Shown here piece by piece: positions 22,498 through 34,067 of a DNA stretch of 64,000 bases. A program made the position numbers and the translations under genes. Numbering within the stretch: the first letter of the stretch is position 1; each line of letters starts with the position of its first letter. This DNA is from Haemonchus contortus (Eukaryota; Nematoda; Chromadorea; Rhabditida; Trichostrongylidae). The stretch spans positions 23,861,802 to 23,925,801 of the forward strand of contig LS997562.1 in the NCBI GenBank assembly GCA_000469685.2. Direction: 5' to 3'. The notes beneath the pieces were generated by a model, which had not been told where the DNA came from, did no database searches, and was given only the letters and a program-made list of their open reading frames with translations.

Positions 22498-22508
22498 TTT
22501 TATAAAGG
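22498..22508 (+). promoter_or_regulatory. TATA-like box of collagen 1
   Basis: ttttataaagg lies about 125 bp upstream of the collagen ATG. The other two collagens of the window also have a TATA-like box upstream, though nearer to the ATG. Confidence 0.4.
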
Positions 22509-22628
22509 GAGGTAGAAAGCAATCTGTTAAAGGAGCTAGCTTCCTTAGTGCTGAATTCGTGTTTTCTTGTGAAATCGTTTGAACTTTAGAAATTCCTCTG
22601 TTCACGTTATCCTATAAGAATTCCAGAA

Positions 22629-24278
<1,650 letters not shown>

Positions 24279-25180
24279 CGGCATCTATGCGAAAGACTGA
24301 TGGCAACATTTTCATCAGAAAATCCAAGTTGTGGCTGCTGTGGAAACAGCATTCGATTTATGATAAAGCTTCATTGTTTATACTTTACCAGTTTTGCTAC
24401 GCACGCTAATACGTGCACCACATGCCCACTACCGCTTACTTACGACTTGTTAGAGGACCAATATGAACAGTGTCGGTTGACTTCCCATTTCATAACTGTT
24501 TCCTCACCGCACTCATTTGACATTCACACTCTTCGTCGTGCCCACGTGACTTTTGGAAGAACGCACAAACGGGCATGCAAAAAGGCACACAAAATTACTG
24601 TTTTAATAATAGAGACAGTCGGATCGCCCGGCTAACACCGGGCTTCCCTCATTCTTATGATAGAGTTGTGATACACGGCAAACAGCACTCTCCTTCTTTC
24701 GAACGAATGATACTTTTTGGAAATAGGGCCTGCAAAACATATTCAAAATGTGCCGATGCCTATGCCTCTGATTAGAATCTGTCTGTCTCGATCTGTCCCT
24801 GTTGATTTTAAAAATGAAGACCTATCAAATTTAACCGCATTCAAAGCCTTGAATGGTGCTTACAAATGTTGTCGAGTACCATAACACCATTATCGAATGT
24901 CTTTATGAATGTAGCTCCTTTTCTCTAAGGATACATCATTAAATGAGAACCCAAGTTAATTAGCGGTCGGATAGGTTGTCCATGAATGATATCAAAGCAG
25001 AGAGAAACCGTGATTCTTCATTGAGTCGCTAACTTTGCTGGGTAGCGGTCGTAAGCAAGAAGTGAACCAAATTTCATAATCGGTCCCTATCAGCGCACTT
25101 ACCCTTCTTGTAGAATGAGACATATCAAAGAATCAAAGCTAGATCGTAAACAACAAAGTCGCTGGAATTCAACTGGTGAT
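24279..25180. other. 3' flank of collagen 1, no gene seen
   Basis: No conserved frame, SINE or strong repeat was recognised. Confidence 0.5.
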
Positions 25181-25521
25181 TGAATCTTGCTTTCTACGCC
25201 CCCTGTGAGCGGCGCCGAGCCTTTCACCCACCATATGTGTTCCCATCCTGCCGGCTGTGCTCCTGCCAAATTTGAACGTCCCAGGTCCACGGGGACAGGA
25301 GGTATGATTTTCCGCCGAAACACTTTGTTCGCACAAACCCCGCCCCCTGTGGGCAGGGTCCGGTCCTGCCACCCACCATATGTGTTCCTATCCTGCCGCC
25401 TGTGCTCCTGCCAAATTTGAACGTCCTAGGTCCACGGGGACAGAAGTTATGAATTTTCGTACAAACACTTTGTTCGCACAAACCCCGCCCCTTGTGGGCA
25501 GGGTCCGGTCCCGCCACCCAC
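25180..25521 (+). repeat. Tandem repeat, unit about 145 bp
   Basis: More than two head-to-tail copies share ctgccaaatttgaacgtcc, aggtccacggggacag and cacccaccatatgtgttcc. Copies differ by scattered substitutions. A further part-copy continues at 30355-30425 on the other side of the retrotransposon, so the array was split by the insertion. Confidence 0.8.
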
Positions 25522-26622
25522 CATATTTATTTATTTATTTATTTATTTATGCACTCGGAAGTGCGCTTGTAACAGAAACTTCACCAGTTAGATAACACAA
25601 ACATACTAATTGCAGAAGCAAACACAGATGAAGATAGAACAACGTAGCATAATGGAAGGCATGGTATTATTCTTAGAATAAAGCAACAACAATTGACAAC
25701 TAGACTACCTAGCTGGAAGCACTCATTAGAATTATTTGATCACATATTTATTTGCTTTGCTTTCAAGCAATGATCTCGAACTGTAGTAAGAAGGCGGGAG
25801 TTGAATATCGTCTTGGTAGGGAAGCTATACAGAAATACACAAAACAGACAATCCAGAAATTACGTCATCGCTCTTACACACACTGGACGTCATATTGGCA
25901 CAGAAAAAAATTGAAGTGAAAGGAAATAAGAGATGCTTCCATTGATGCCATTGGTGGAGATGGCTCCAACATCAATAGTGGGCATAAAAAAAAATCAGCT
26001 GTTCACTCGCACCTCACCACTGTTGTTAGTTGTTAAAGAGACGGCAATCGCCAAGGCGATCGAGAGTGGCGAGGCGGTGTTTGTAGAGCTGGCTGCCCAA
26101 TAGAAGTTTCCTCGCCACCACCATGAACATCAAGTAAAAATTAGAGGTATATGAGATTATGAAGTGCGTTTTGACATCAAGTGTGTGTAACAGCATTACG
26201 AGCATTACGTATGGGGTCATAAAAGCTTGACGAAACTTCGGAACACCAGCGAAACGAAACGGGTATACCGACCACCCACCAGGAAATGCCAAACTAGGTA
26301 AGCACTACGAGAACAGACCGGGCAATGCATAGTACTTTACCCGAATAAACGTTAAGTGGGAATCAGGACCCGCCACATAGGTGTATTCAAAAACATGAGC
26401 AGCTTCCAACAGCTATGCAGTCCGGTATGAGTACTTCATCAGCATCTCTCTGCTTAAAGGAACTATTCGCCTCGAGAAGAACATAAAGAAACCAAACAAA
26501 GTCGAAACAAAAAAAAAAGAAGCACTAGGAGTTAGAGTCAGCGGCCACATCTGTTTAGTCCACAGCGCCCAATCCCAAACATTGACAAAATGCACTGGAA
26601 AAAGAATTTGATTATTTCATTA

Positions 26623-29414
26623 TTACTCGAAATCACGAATCCCAAGAAGCCCTAGCAAGTCAACTTTCCTGAGTCTACTTTTAAAGATGTTAACACTTGG
26701 AGCCATTTGTATTTCACGAGGCAACGCTTGAATCCATCTTGCCCCACGAAAGAAAAGAGAATTTTGAATTTTTTCTCGATTCATTTTTGCGAGTGTGGGA
26801 CATTGTAGAGAGAGCGAGAGAGTGCGCCCTCTACAAGGTCGAAATACCCAGTAGTGACTTGGTTTAAGCTTCATTTCTCCACGGAGCATCTTAAAACAAA
26901 ACACGAGGTCACAAAAACACGCCGATAAAGAAGTGTCTTGAGGTTTAAGAAACGTAAGCGCTCCTTGTAGTCTGGCATATTTCTAGACTATGTTGGGTTC
27001 CGATCACATCTAGACAGCACCACTCTCGTGAAAGTCTGCTGAACTTTTTCAATTTTCGCTTGAAGTTTCCTTGTATGCGGACTCCAAATCGGCGACCCAT
27101 ACTCCAGTATAGGAATGACATATGCTTTATAAAGTCTCACAAATATTTTTGGTTCATTAGACCTCATATTTCTAAAGATTGCAAAAAGAGCGCGGAAAGC
27201 TCTCCGAACCATGGTGTTTATGTGACATTCAAAACCCAGTTTTGTATTCACACAGAATCCAAGATCACTCACTTCTTCTAACGTTTTCAATGTAAAGTCC
27301 CGATAGACATAGGGAACTCTCACGGCCTTTCCAATATGAAGCACCGATGTCTTATCGAGATTAAGAGGTATTTCCCAAGCTGCAGCCCACTCCATCATCT
27401 TGTCAATGGAATGAGTTAGAGCTCGATGCACGTCTTCTTGAGCTTCATCTGAGTAGATTCCATATACCTTTATATCGTCAGCGTACATGTAAACTTTTAC
27501 AGCGGGATGTACTGCAAGACGAGTCGGTAAGTCATGAGTATAGACCAAAAATAATAAGGGAGACAGAACTCCTCCCTGTGGAACGCCACTCGTACATTTG
27601 TAACGCTTCGAAAATGAATTACCGACCCTTACGCACATATGCCTTTCGCTCAGGTAACAACTGATCCAGTTAAGGACGGGCCCGCAGACACCAAGGTAGC
27701 GTAGTTTTGAAAGAAGCTTTTCGTGGTTCACTTTATCAAAAGCTTTCGATAAATCAAAGTCAATTATGTCTACACCGTTACCTTTGTTTATGGCCATACT
27801 CCAATCGAAAACACAGGCTGCCATCTGGGTACAAGTGGACGCTCCCAAGACAAAACCATGTTGTTCGATTGGGATCGACTTGTTTCTTTCGAAGTACTGA
27901 GAAAGCTTGTCACGTATAAGCTTTTCCAAACACTTAGCTGCAGAAGAAGTTATACTTATAGGTCGGAAAGAAGAGATGGAAACTGGATCGGGAACCTTAG
28001 GAATGGCCGTTATGATGGACTCCTTCCAAGCAGAAGGAACTTCGCTAAACATTAGTGATGCGTTCAGGACCATGCATAGTGGTTTGCACAAAGATGACGC
28101 ACACTTGCGACAAACAATCTGTGGAACGCCATCAAACGGCAGTGACGTTGAAGTTTTGAGAGACTTCAAAGCTCTATAAACTTCCTGGGTAGTTATAGTG
28201 ACCTGTGAAAAAGGGAAACAGTTAACAAGAGCATGCTCAAAGTTATCTTCACAATCATTTACCGTCTGAGTATTATAAACCGATTTGAAAAAAGTAGCAA
28301 GTGCCTCGGCTTTTTGAATGTCGGTTACAAAGTGCCCACCAGTATCATCACAGAGTATTGGAACATTTGCTTTCGGTCTCATTCTGTACTTGAAAATGGA
28401 AAAGAAAGCTCCCTTGTGTTCGTTAGTTAAGTTTCGCCCTTCCCTAGTAGCTAGAAATCTCTTTAGATGGCGGTCTAGTTCAATACAGATCCTCCTGTAA
28501 CGAAAGCACGTTAAAGGAGAAGCCTGCATAGCACTGAAGAGACGCGCCTTCTGAGCCATCAAGTTGCTTATATGCCTAGGATAACGTATTCTTGGTATAC
28601 CCACAGTTGAGAAAGGCACATACGAAACAAATCCTGCATATAAAATACGACAGAAACGTTTGTAAAGATCATCCACAGAAGCATATCCTTCAAAAGCTTC
28701 CCACCAATCAATTGAAAAGAAATATTGCGAAAGGGATTCAAAATCAGCTTTTGCGAAGTTTGGCAAAGGGAGCTGTTCAAACGTCTGTACCGAAAAGTGA
28801 ATACTGAAAGCAACAACGGAGTGGTCAGAAGCGGCAACTGGTGGCAGCACATACAGATTTTCAATAATTGGAGCGTTCGCCAATACCAGATCAAGAATCG
28901 AGTAGCCCCGTGTAGGAAAGCTGACGTATTGCACCAGCTCACTAGATTTAAACAGTTCAAGAAATTTCAAGGATCTAGGATTCTTAGCTTTTTCGGATAG
29001 CCAGTCTATATCAAGATTTAAATCACCAAGCACAATCAGACGCTTATCCAAGAGAAAAAGCTCAAACAAAGAGTCAATCAGTTCGTCATCTTCTTGCGGA
29101 CTGCAGTTGGGCGGGCGATATAATAAAATTATTCTAAACATTAGTGCGGATGCTGTATCAAATCCTTCTAGGCAAAGAAGTTCCGAATTGAGGCAAGGAG
29201 TGGAGATAACTGCCAAACCAATGCTTTCTTTGGCGAGGCAGCACACTCTACCACCTGAACGTCCTCTACGGTCAACTCGGTAAACGTTATAAGGGCGGCT
29301 ACAAACAAGTTCTGCATCAGATATTTTTGAAGACAACCAGGTCTCAGTGATGAAAACTAGGTCAGGGTTGTTCGTATCTAAAAATAAATGGAGGTGGTGT
29401 AGTTTATTGGACAA
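26623..29414 (-). pseudogene. LINE ORF2: endonuclease-reverse transcriptase, C-terminus broken
   Basis: The main frame (29414-26988, 808 residues) begins with an AP-type endonuclease domain (FITETWL, VLGDLNLDIDW, SILDLVLAN, AASDHSVV). A reverse transcriptase follows, with FRPISITSSAAKCLEKLI, DLSKAFDKVNHEKLLS, GVPQGGVLSPLLF and the active-site YMYADD. It ends at TAG (26988). The same frame continues past that stop with coding-like sequence (MPDYKERLRFLNLKTLLYRR), then shifts into a second frame (26904-26623) with the conserved CR1-type C-terminal motif FRGARWIQALP, then MAPSVNIFKSRL. One stop and one frameshift thus separate it from an intact ORF2. The reverse transcriptase active site is intact. 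Confidence 0.85.
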
Positions 29415-29467
29415 ACTTCTGGAATTAAAAAGAAAACATTTGATCCCGGTAGGTGTTCCATGCCAAA

Positions 29468-30160
29468 TCAGACGTTTCCCGACGTTCTCGGTTTGGGGAG
29501 TTCGTCAGCCCGTCTTAATTCACCACGGTACACTACCCACACCCTACTGTTCAACTGTTTGTTTCTCTCTCTACACTCCTGCCGCAGTCGGAACTCATGT
29601 TCGCGCTCTTCCGGAGTTAAACTCTCACGAATATAAACATTAGATAACCCGGAATTGCGGAGGCGATAGCTATTAGAGAGTGCACTGGCCCAATGACTTT
29701 TAGAAGGTAATACCAACTTTATCAAACGAGGATGAGTACCACCAGGTCTCCCCATACGGTATATCTCCACGGGCCTGCATTCAACACCAAGAACATCTAG
29801 TACTTCAGATACCTTATCTTCAACCTCTTTTTGCCTGCCTGAAGGGGAGAGGTCGGGTGCGGACTCTGGGATGCCAGAGATGACCAAACTTCGGCCCCGT
29901 TTGTCCGCCTCTACAGCATCGGCTATCGTTTGCGGCAATTTGGCAACTAGAGCGTTAATATACCTGCCCATGACAGGGTCTTTGAGCTCTTCGTTTCTCT
30001 CCATCATTGCGCTAACGATTTGACTCATGGACATACAAGCAATATCAGAATCGGACGGTCCAATACCCACTGAACTATTGGTAACAGTGTTTTTGACACC
30101 ACTGCCAACACTCTGACCTGCGCGTGCTCGATTCTTTGCCATTGCTAAGGAAAACACCAC
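29468..30160 (-). CDS. LINE ORF1 protein
   Basis: A 230-residue frame located 54 bp upstream of ORF2. The N-terminal region is Ser/Met-rich. The central part, LVISGIPESAPD, is followed by an RNA-binding-like region containing YRMGRPGG. The C-terminus, VYIRESLTPEEREHEFRLRQ then VWVVYRGELRRADELP, is a pattern common in nematode LINE ORF1 proteins. It probably coats element RNA in the ribonucleoprotein particle. No zinc knuckle is seen. Confidence 0.75.
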   Translation of the reverse strand: MVFSLAMAKNRARAGQSVGSGVKNTVTNSSVGIGPSDSDIACMSMSQIVSAMMERNEELKDPVMGRYINALVAKLPQTIADAVEADKRGRSLVISGIPESAPDLSPSGRQKEVEDKVSEVLDVLGVECRPVEIYRMGRPGGTHPRLIKLVLPSKSHWASALSNSYRLRNSGLSNVYIRESLTPEEREHEFRLRQECRERNKQLNSRVWVVYRGELRRADELPKPRTSGNV

Positions 30161-30354
30161 AATTCGACAGTGAAATTAAACGCTCAAACTTATCTGCTAT
30201 TACCAAGGCTTCACTTCACCGACCGCTCAGGATGAACGAATAGTGAAAACTAATAATAATAGTAATTTAACGCAATACGAGTTAATTTGAAGTGAAAAGC
30301 TTGCCTTGTATACAGCGAATCTGTAATGTTTTCAAAATTGATGAATAACAAACT

Positions 30355-30425
30355 CATATGTGTTCCTATCCTGCCGCCTGTGCTCCTGCCAAATTTGAAC
30401 GTCCTAGGTCCACGGGGACAGGAGT
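30355..30425 (+). repeat. Right-hand part of the split tandem repeat
   Basis: catatgtgttcctatcctgc and the following aaatttgaacgtcctagg match the array at 25180-25521. Confidence 0.8.
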
Positions 30426-30442
30426 TATGAATTTCCGTACAA

Positions 30443-30446
30443 ACAG

Positions 30447-30476
<30 letters not shown>
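30443..30476 (+). repeat. (ACAG)n microsatellite
   Basis: acagacagacagacag with gacggacg variants, next to the repeat copy. Confidence 0.85.
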
Positions 30477-30477
<1 letters not shown>

Positions 30478-30634
30478 CTAGCGCTTTATATAAAGTAAGG
30501 ATTGAGTTTGTTATTAGAGAGTTAAGCCTGGTCATCGCTTAAAGACAGAGATGGTCCCGAGTGGGCGAGTGGGAACCGTGTGGTACCACCCACATCTCCC
30601 ACTGATGCTTCGCTCCTCTTTTTTCATTTGAAGT

Positions 30635-30765
30635 AATTTAAAGCAATACGAGCTGATTTGAAGTGAAAAGCTTGCCTTGTATACAGCGGAGCTGTAATGT
30701 TTTCAAAATTGATAAATAACAAGCTCAAACCGCAATCCAGCTTATCTGGTATTATCAAAAATTTT
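30635..30765 (-). repeat. Second copy of LINE 5' region
   Basis: gaagtgaaaagcttgccttg through ttttcaaaattgataaataa repeats, in the same orientation, the sequence at about 30265-30352 that forms the 5' end of the retrotransposon. It is a truncated second element or a duplicated 5' leader lying outside the mapped insertion. Confidence 0.6.
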
Positions 30766-30853
30766 GTCCGGACATTGTTGTTTAATCAGCAATCAAATAT
30801 AACAGCTAAAATCTTGCTGGAAATCGATCGCTCCAACAAATCATCCTTCGGAC

Positions 30854-31022
30854 GGGATTGATCCATGCCAAATAGACGTTGAGACCTCCTGGACCTCCTG
30901 GTTTTCTGTATTCGATTCGAAGGGAAACTATGTCAGCGCTGGTAATAAGCAAATTGATTAGCGGAGTTTTTCCAGAATTGTGGTCCAATGGAACATCTAT
31001 CATCATAGGGATGGGTTCAGAT
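30854..31022 (-). CDS. Isolated exon resembling the end of a PA14 domain
   Basis: The minus strand between acceptor aatgatag and donor gtccga reads ASEPIPMMIDVPLDHNSG and later VSLRIEYRKPGGPGGLNVYL, AWINP. The last part recalls the terminal strands of PA14-like domains (RIEY, Gly-rich turn, aromatic, W). No flanking exons were found in frame. It may be a gene relic. Confidence 0.3.
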
Positions 31023-31204
31023 GCGCCTATCATTTATCAATCTACATCAGGTCCAATGTGGTCTTTGTGGTATTCATATGTAGACGATGTGTACTCCAGA
31101 CAGAGTCGATTTAGCAAGCCACTATCTTATCGGAGACATTTCCATCGCTGCACTTTTCATTTCGGAACCGTTCACCACTGTTTATATAAAGGATAAAGTA
31201 AAGG

Positions 31205-31495
31205 GTTAAGTTTAGCGTAAATCAATCCCGTCTGAGGGATGCGCCCCCGCACTCGACTTCCATTCAGAATCGTAGTGGCGTAATGAACGCGTATGTGGCC
31301 TATACAATGACTTGCGGTGGCCAGCCGATGTACAAGTCAGTCCTTTTATCCTCCCAGACGAGTCTGGCACCAATTCACCGACCCCGGAGGGATGGAAGGC
31401 TTGGTTGGCCTAGGCGGGCATCGATCCGAGATTCGAACCCCTGACCGTGCGTGTGACATAGTGCGCCACTTGCCACCACACCACCTCCGCCTACT
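31205..31495 (-). repeat. tRNA-derived SINE, best-preserved copy
   Basis: Reverse complement: ggaggtggtgtggtggcaag (A-box region), ggtcaggggttcgaatctc (B box ggttcgaat type), then gaccaaccaagccttccat-like, gactcgtctgggaggataaa, a cattgtataggccacatac block, and a 3' end with tccctcagacgggattgatt. It is the reference copy for the family here. Confidence 0.8.
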
Positions 31496-31714
31496 GTTTA
31501 TATGAACCACCAAAAAAGAGCAGGTCTCGCGAAATGTTCAAATCACGATAGATCCGCTGGTCACTCCTACCCTCTATTCCTACACTCCCTTGTGGATTCG
31601 CGCTCGATCTGCTCGCAGTGTTTTGGAGGTCATCGGACGTAGTGGCCAGGATAGGGGACGGTATTGGAAATCATTGTTAGCTCGAAAAAGCCTAACGAAA
31701 ACAACCAAAATGCA

Positions 31715-31855
31715 GTAAATGCGAATGTGGCCTATACAATGACTTGCGGTGACCAGCCCATGTATGAGTCAGTGCTTTTGTCCTCCCATACGAGTCTGTC
31801 ACCAATTGATCGACTCCTGAGGAACGGAAGGCTTTGTGGGCCCAGATGAACAAGA
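31715..31855 (-). repeat. SINE fragment
   Basis: Carries gaatgtggcctatacaatga, gacttgcggtgaccagccca and tcctcccatacgagtctg in minus orientation. The tRNA-like head is missing. It lies 220 bp from the fuller copy and has the same orientation. Confidence 0.7.
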
Positions 31856-32066
31856 AATCAGTGGTAGCTCAAAAGAAATCATTACTAAAATAACCAAAAT
31901 ACCACCTACGTAAGTGAACAATTCTTGATTCCTTGACCATATCTGATGGTCAAACATAAAGTATATCATCAACCGATGACCAATGATGATTTGTAACAGA
32001 AACGCGATCCCCATCGTAGCAGTTCTGCCGAGTTTTTCTCCTCCGTCGCGTCTTTGTGTTCCGCAA

Positions 32067-32336
32067 TCACAAATGATTGATAGGATAGGACAGGTGTTTT
32101 TTCAAATTGAAGGCATCTTCTTCACTTGCTGCAATTCGTCGGTTCCACTGTGGTTTGCTAAGAACGCCAGCAGATCCATTGTTCTTATTGCTAGCCTTTT
32201 CTCGTCTAACTGAATCGTCGCTGTGGTGGAACCAACCGCCAAAGGTAGTGAGGGGGGCTGCGCAGTTGCCCAAAGTCAAGCCTAAAGGGTGTAGACATAC
32301 AAGAAAGCGAAGACAAATGCTTCTCTGAACTACCAA
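32067..32336 (-). CDS. Candidate exon, unidentified polar protein
   Basis: Downstream of cuticle collagen 2 on the same strand, an open frame has polar, coding-like sequence: FGGWFHHSDDSVRREKASNK, later LSKPQWNRRIAASEEDAFNL. A start ATG is present (MVVQRS at 32336) but no signal peptide. No family was recognised and splicing was not resolved. Confidence 0.3.
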   Translation of the reverse strand: MVVQRSICLRFLVCLHPLGLTLGNCAAPLTTFGGWFHHSDDSVRREKASNKNNGSAGVLSKPQWNRRIAASEEDAFNLKKHLSYPINHL

Positions 32337-32541
32337 ATGTGCAGTTCCCTAACCTGGTTTCCTATGAATGGTGAGGAGAGCTTAACAGTGCTCCATTCAT
32401 GAGTTTCCAACCCGCTCACTCGCTCCCTTTCACCATGAACCAGTTTTTCGACTTTCTTTCAATGGCTAGACAATCTGCATTGAATCTTCATTCTCGTTAG
32501 ACCGAGTACAGTAACATGTAGTACGACCCCTGTCGACTGAT

Positions 32542-33556
32542 CTAAAGACGGCGCTTGCGGCGAGGTGGGCAAGGGCAGTACTCGGCATCCGGTCCAGTTT
32601 TTCCGTTCTCTCCTCTCTGAAACAAGTGAATGCATCGAGGCTTAAATTTCCATATGAGTAAAAGGTTCTACTCACCTGGCCAGGAGAACCGTTTCTGCCA
32701 GGATGTCCGTCCTTTCCAGGATGACCTGGACGACCCTGTGGGCCAGGCTTTCCATCGCTGCCAGGTGCTCCAGGTTGACCTTGTTCTCCTGGTGGACCAC
32801 GTGGTCCTGGAGGGCCGGGGTGTCCAGGCATACCAGGGGTGTACTGTGTTCCGACTTCTCCAGGAGGGCCAGGGGGTCCTGGACGACCAGGAGCTCCAGG
32901 TTGACCTTCGTCTCCTTGTGGGCCCATTTCTCCAACTGGACCAGGTGCACCAGGAGGTCCACGGTGACCGAACGATCCAGGTGGTCCAGGTGGTCCCTGT
33001 TCTCCAGGAGGTCCACGTGGGCCAGGTGGACCTGCAGGGCAGGTGATGCATCCGCCAGGGATGTCGTGAGTGACAGCGATGGCAATGCCTGGAGCACCAG
33101 GTCTACCATCTTCGCCATCAGCTCCAGGCTCTCCTGGGTGTCCCTTTGGTCCAGGTGGTCCTGGTGGTCCTGCTGGGCAGTTGTTCGATTTTGCACCACA
33201 GTTGCACTGATCAGGGAAGCCAGCAGCACGCTGACGTCTTCCGAAGAGTGTGCCAAAGTCTGGTGGAGCATCTGAACTTCCAGTAGGATTCACGTGTTTG
33301 GTGATGATACGGCTCCAGGTGTCCTCGGTGATTCCCTAAAGTTCTAGATTTCGAGTGGGTAGAAATTTGGGGAACAGGAGTATTACTTCTCCTGCCCTCG
33401 TATGATTAGGGACGAACTTACTTTGAACTCGTCCATGCCGACTTCGACTTCAAGTTGGAGATCTGAGATCTCCTTCAGGAGCGAAACCATGGTGACGAGG
33501 GAACATACTATGAAGGCCAGCGTGGCCGCTGAGCCGATCACGATCACCTTACTCAT
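32542..33556 (-). CDS. Cuticle collagen (289 residues)
   Basis: Three exons: 33556-33422, 33335-32676 and 32616-32542, all phase 0. The N-terminal membrane domain is [20 protein letters not shown] followed by an acidic amphipathic helix. A basic cleavage-like site (GRRQR) precedes the first Cys cluster ([12 protein letters not shown]). Gly-X-Y block 1 is followed by the interruption [16 protein letters not shown], a long second block, and a C-terminal [12 protein letters not shown]. The sequence THDIPGGC is shared with collagen 3 (59089-60126), placing both in one subfamily, distinct from collagen 1. Extracellular structural protein of the cuticle. A TATA-like tttaaata (minus strand, about 33590) lies some 35 bp upstream of the ATG. 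Confidence 0.93.
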
Positions 33557-34067
33557 GACGGCGAACTGATCGCCCCATCCAACGGCCGCTATTTAAAGGA
33601 ATCCAATGGCAGTACGTTAACCTTCAGAGCGGCTTTGTTAGTGGAAAGTGCAAGGGGGCAACTACTAAAAACGTTGGCTGCCCTTTCTGTAACGGGCTAC
33701 GTTTCTCATCACTTGCCATCACGGTTTCGCTTGTGGAAGAATTTTTTACTGCTAATTTCAAGTCGACGAACATTCCTGTAAGTAAAAACCCCTGGTAAAA
33801 ACACTGTACACTTCGGTGTCTGCTCAAGGTCATCGTTGATTATAACGAGTTTTCTCTACGAACACAATTTTCTGAGAAAAGATTTTGTGTCTGTGCCAAA
33901 AAACAACTGTATCTGCTACAATCAACGAAGGATTATGGTATCGAAGTAGTTTTGGAGTGTAACGATAAGGCAATCACCATTTTTACTATTGAAAGTCACA
34001 ATAGCCAATATTGCACAATCAGTCATTCCATTTTTAAACGATCTCTCTCATAACCTAATAACCTAAG
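33557..34067. other. Spacer between collagen 2 and the kinase
   Basis: Holds the collagen 2 promoter (tttaaata on the minus strand, and an inverted-CCAAT-like ccaatgg near 33602). No gene was seen in the rest. Confidence 0.45.

Larger units (their letters stand above)
21418..22628. other. Intergenic between pseudophosphatase and collagen 1
   Basis: The first 200 bases may still hold the displaced C-terminal frame of the phosphatase-like gene. The middle is AT-rich and empty. 22053-22605 contains Pro-rich frames on the minus strand and the collagen promoter. No recognised gene otherwise. Confidence 0.4.
25527..30354 (-). mobile_element. Near full-length non-LTR retrotransposon (CR1/Jockey-like)
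   Basis: The element lies in minus orientation, with its 5' end at 30354 and a 3' tail of (TAAA)n at about 25527-25550. It interrupts the tandem-repeat motif ccaccatatgtgttcc exactly, leaving catat at both 25522-25526 and 30355-30359 as a 5-bp target duplication. It carries ORF1 (29468-30160) and ORF2 (endonuclease plus reverse transcriptase, 26623-29414) and a 3' untranslated region of about 1 kb. It is about 4.8 kb in all. The ORF2 C-terminus has decayed slightly. Confidence 0.85.

Noticed and set aside
25099..25595. Several 65-97 codon frames with repeated motifs (AGPDPAHRGRGLCEQS)
   Set aside because: They translate the tandem repeat in several frames; the repeat itself is the feature.
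32668..33275. Long frames with repeated Trp/Ser/Thr or Val/Leu/Asp in and against cuticle collagen 2
   Set aside because: They are shadows of the Gly-X-Y repeat in other frames; the collagen frame alone has the N-terminal domain and Cys pattern.
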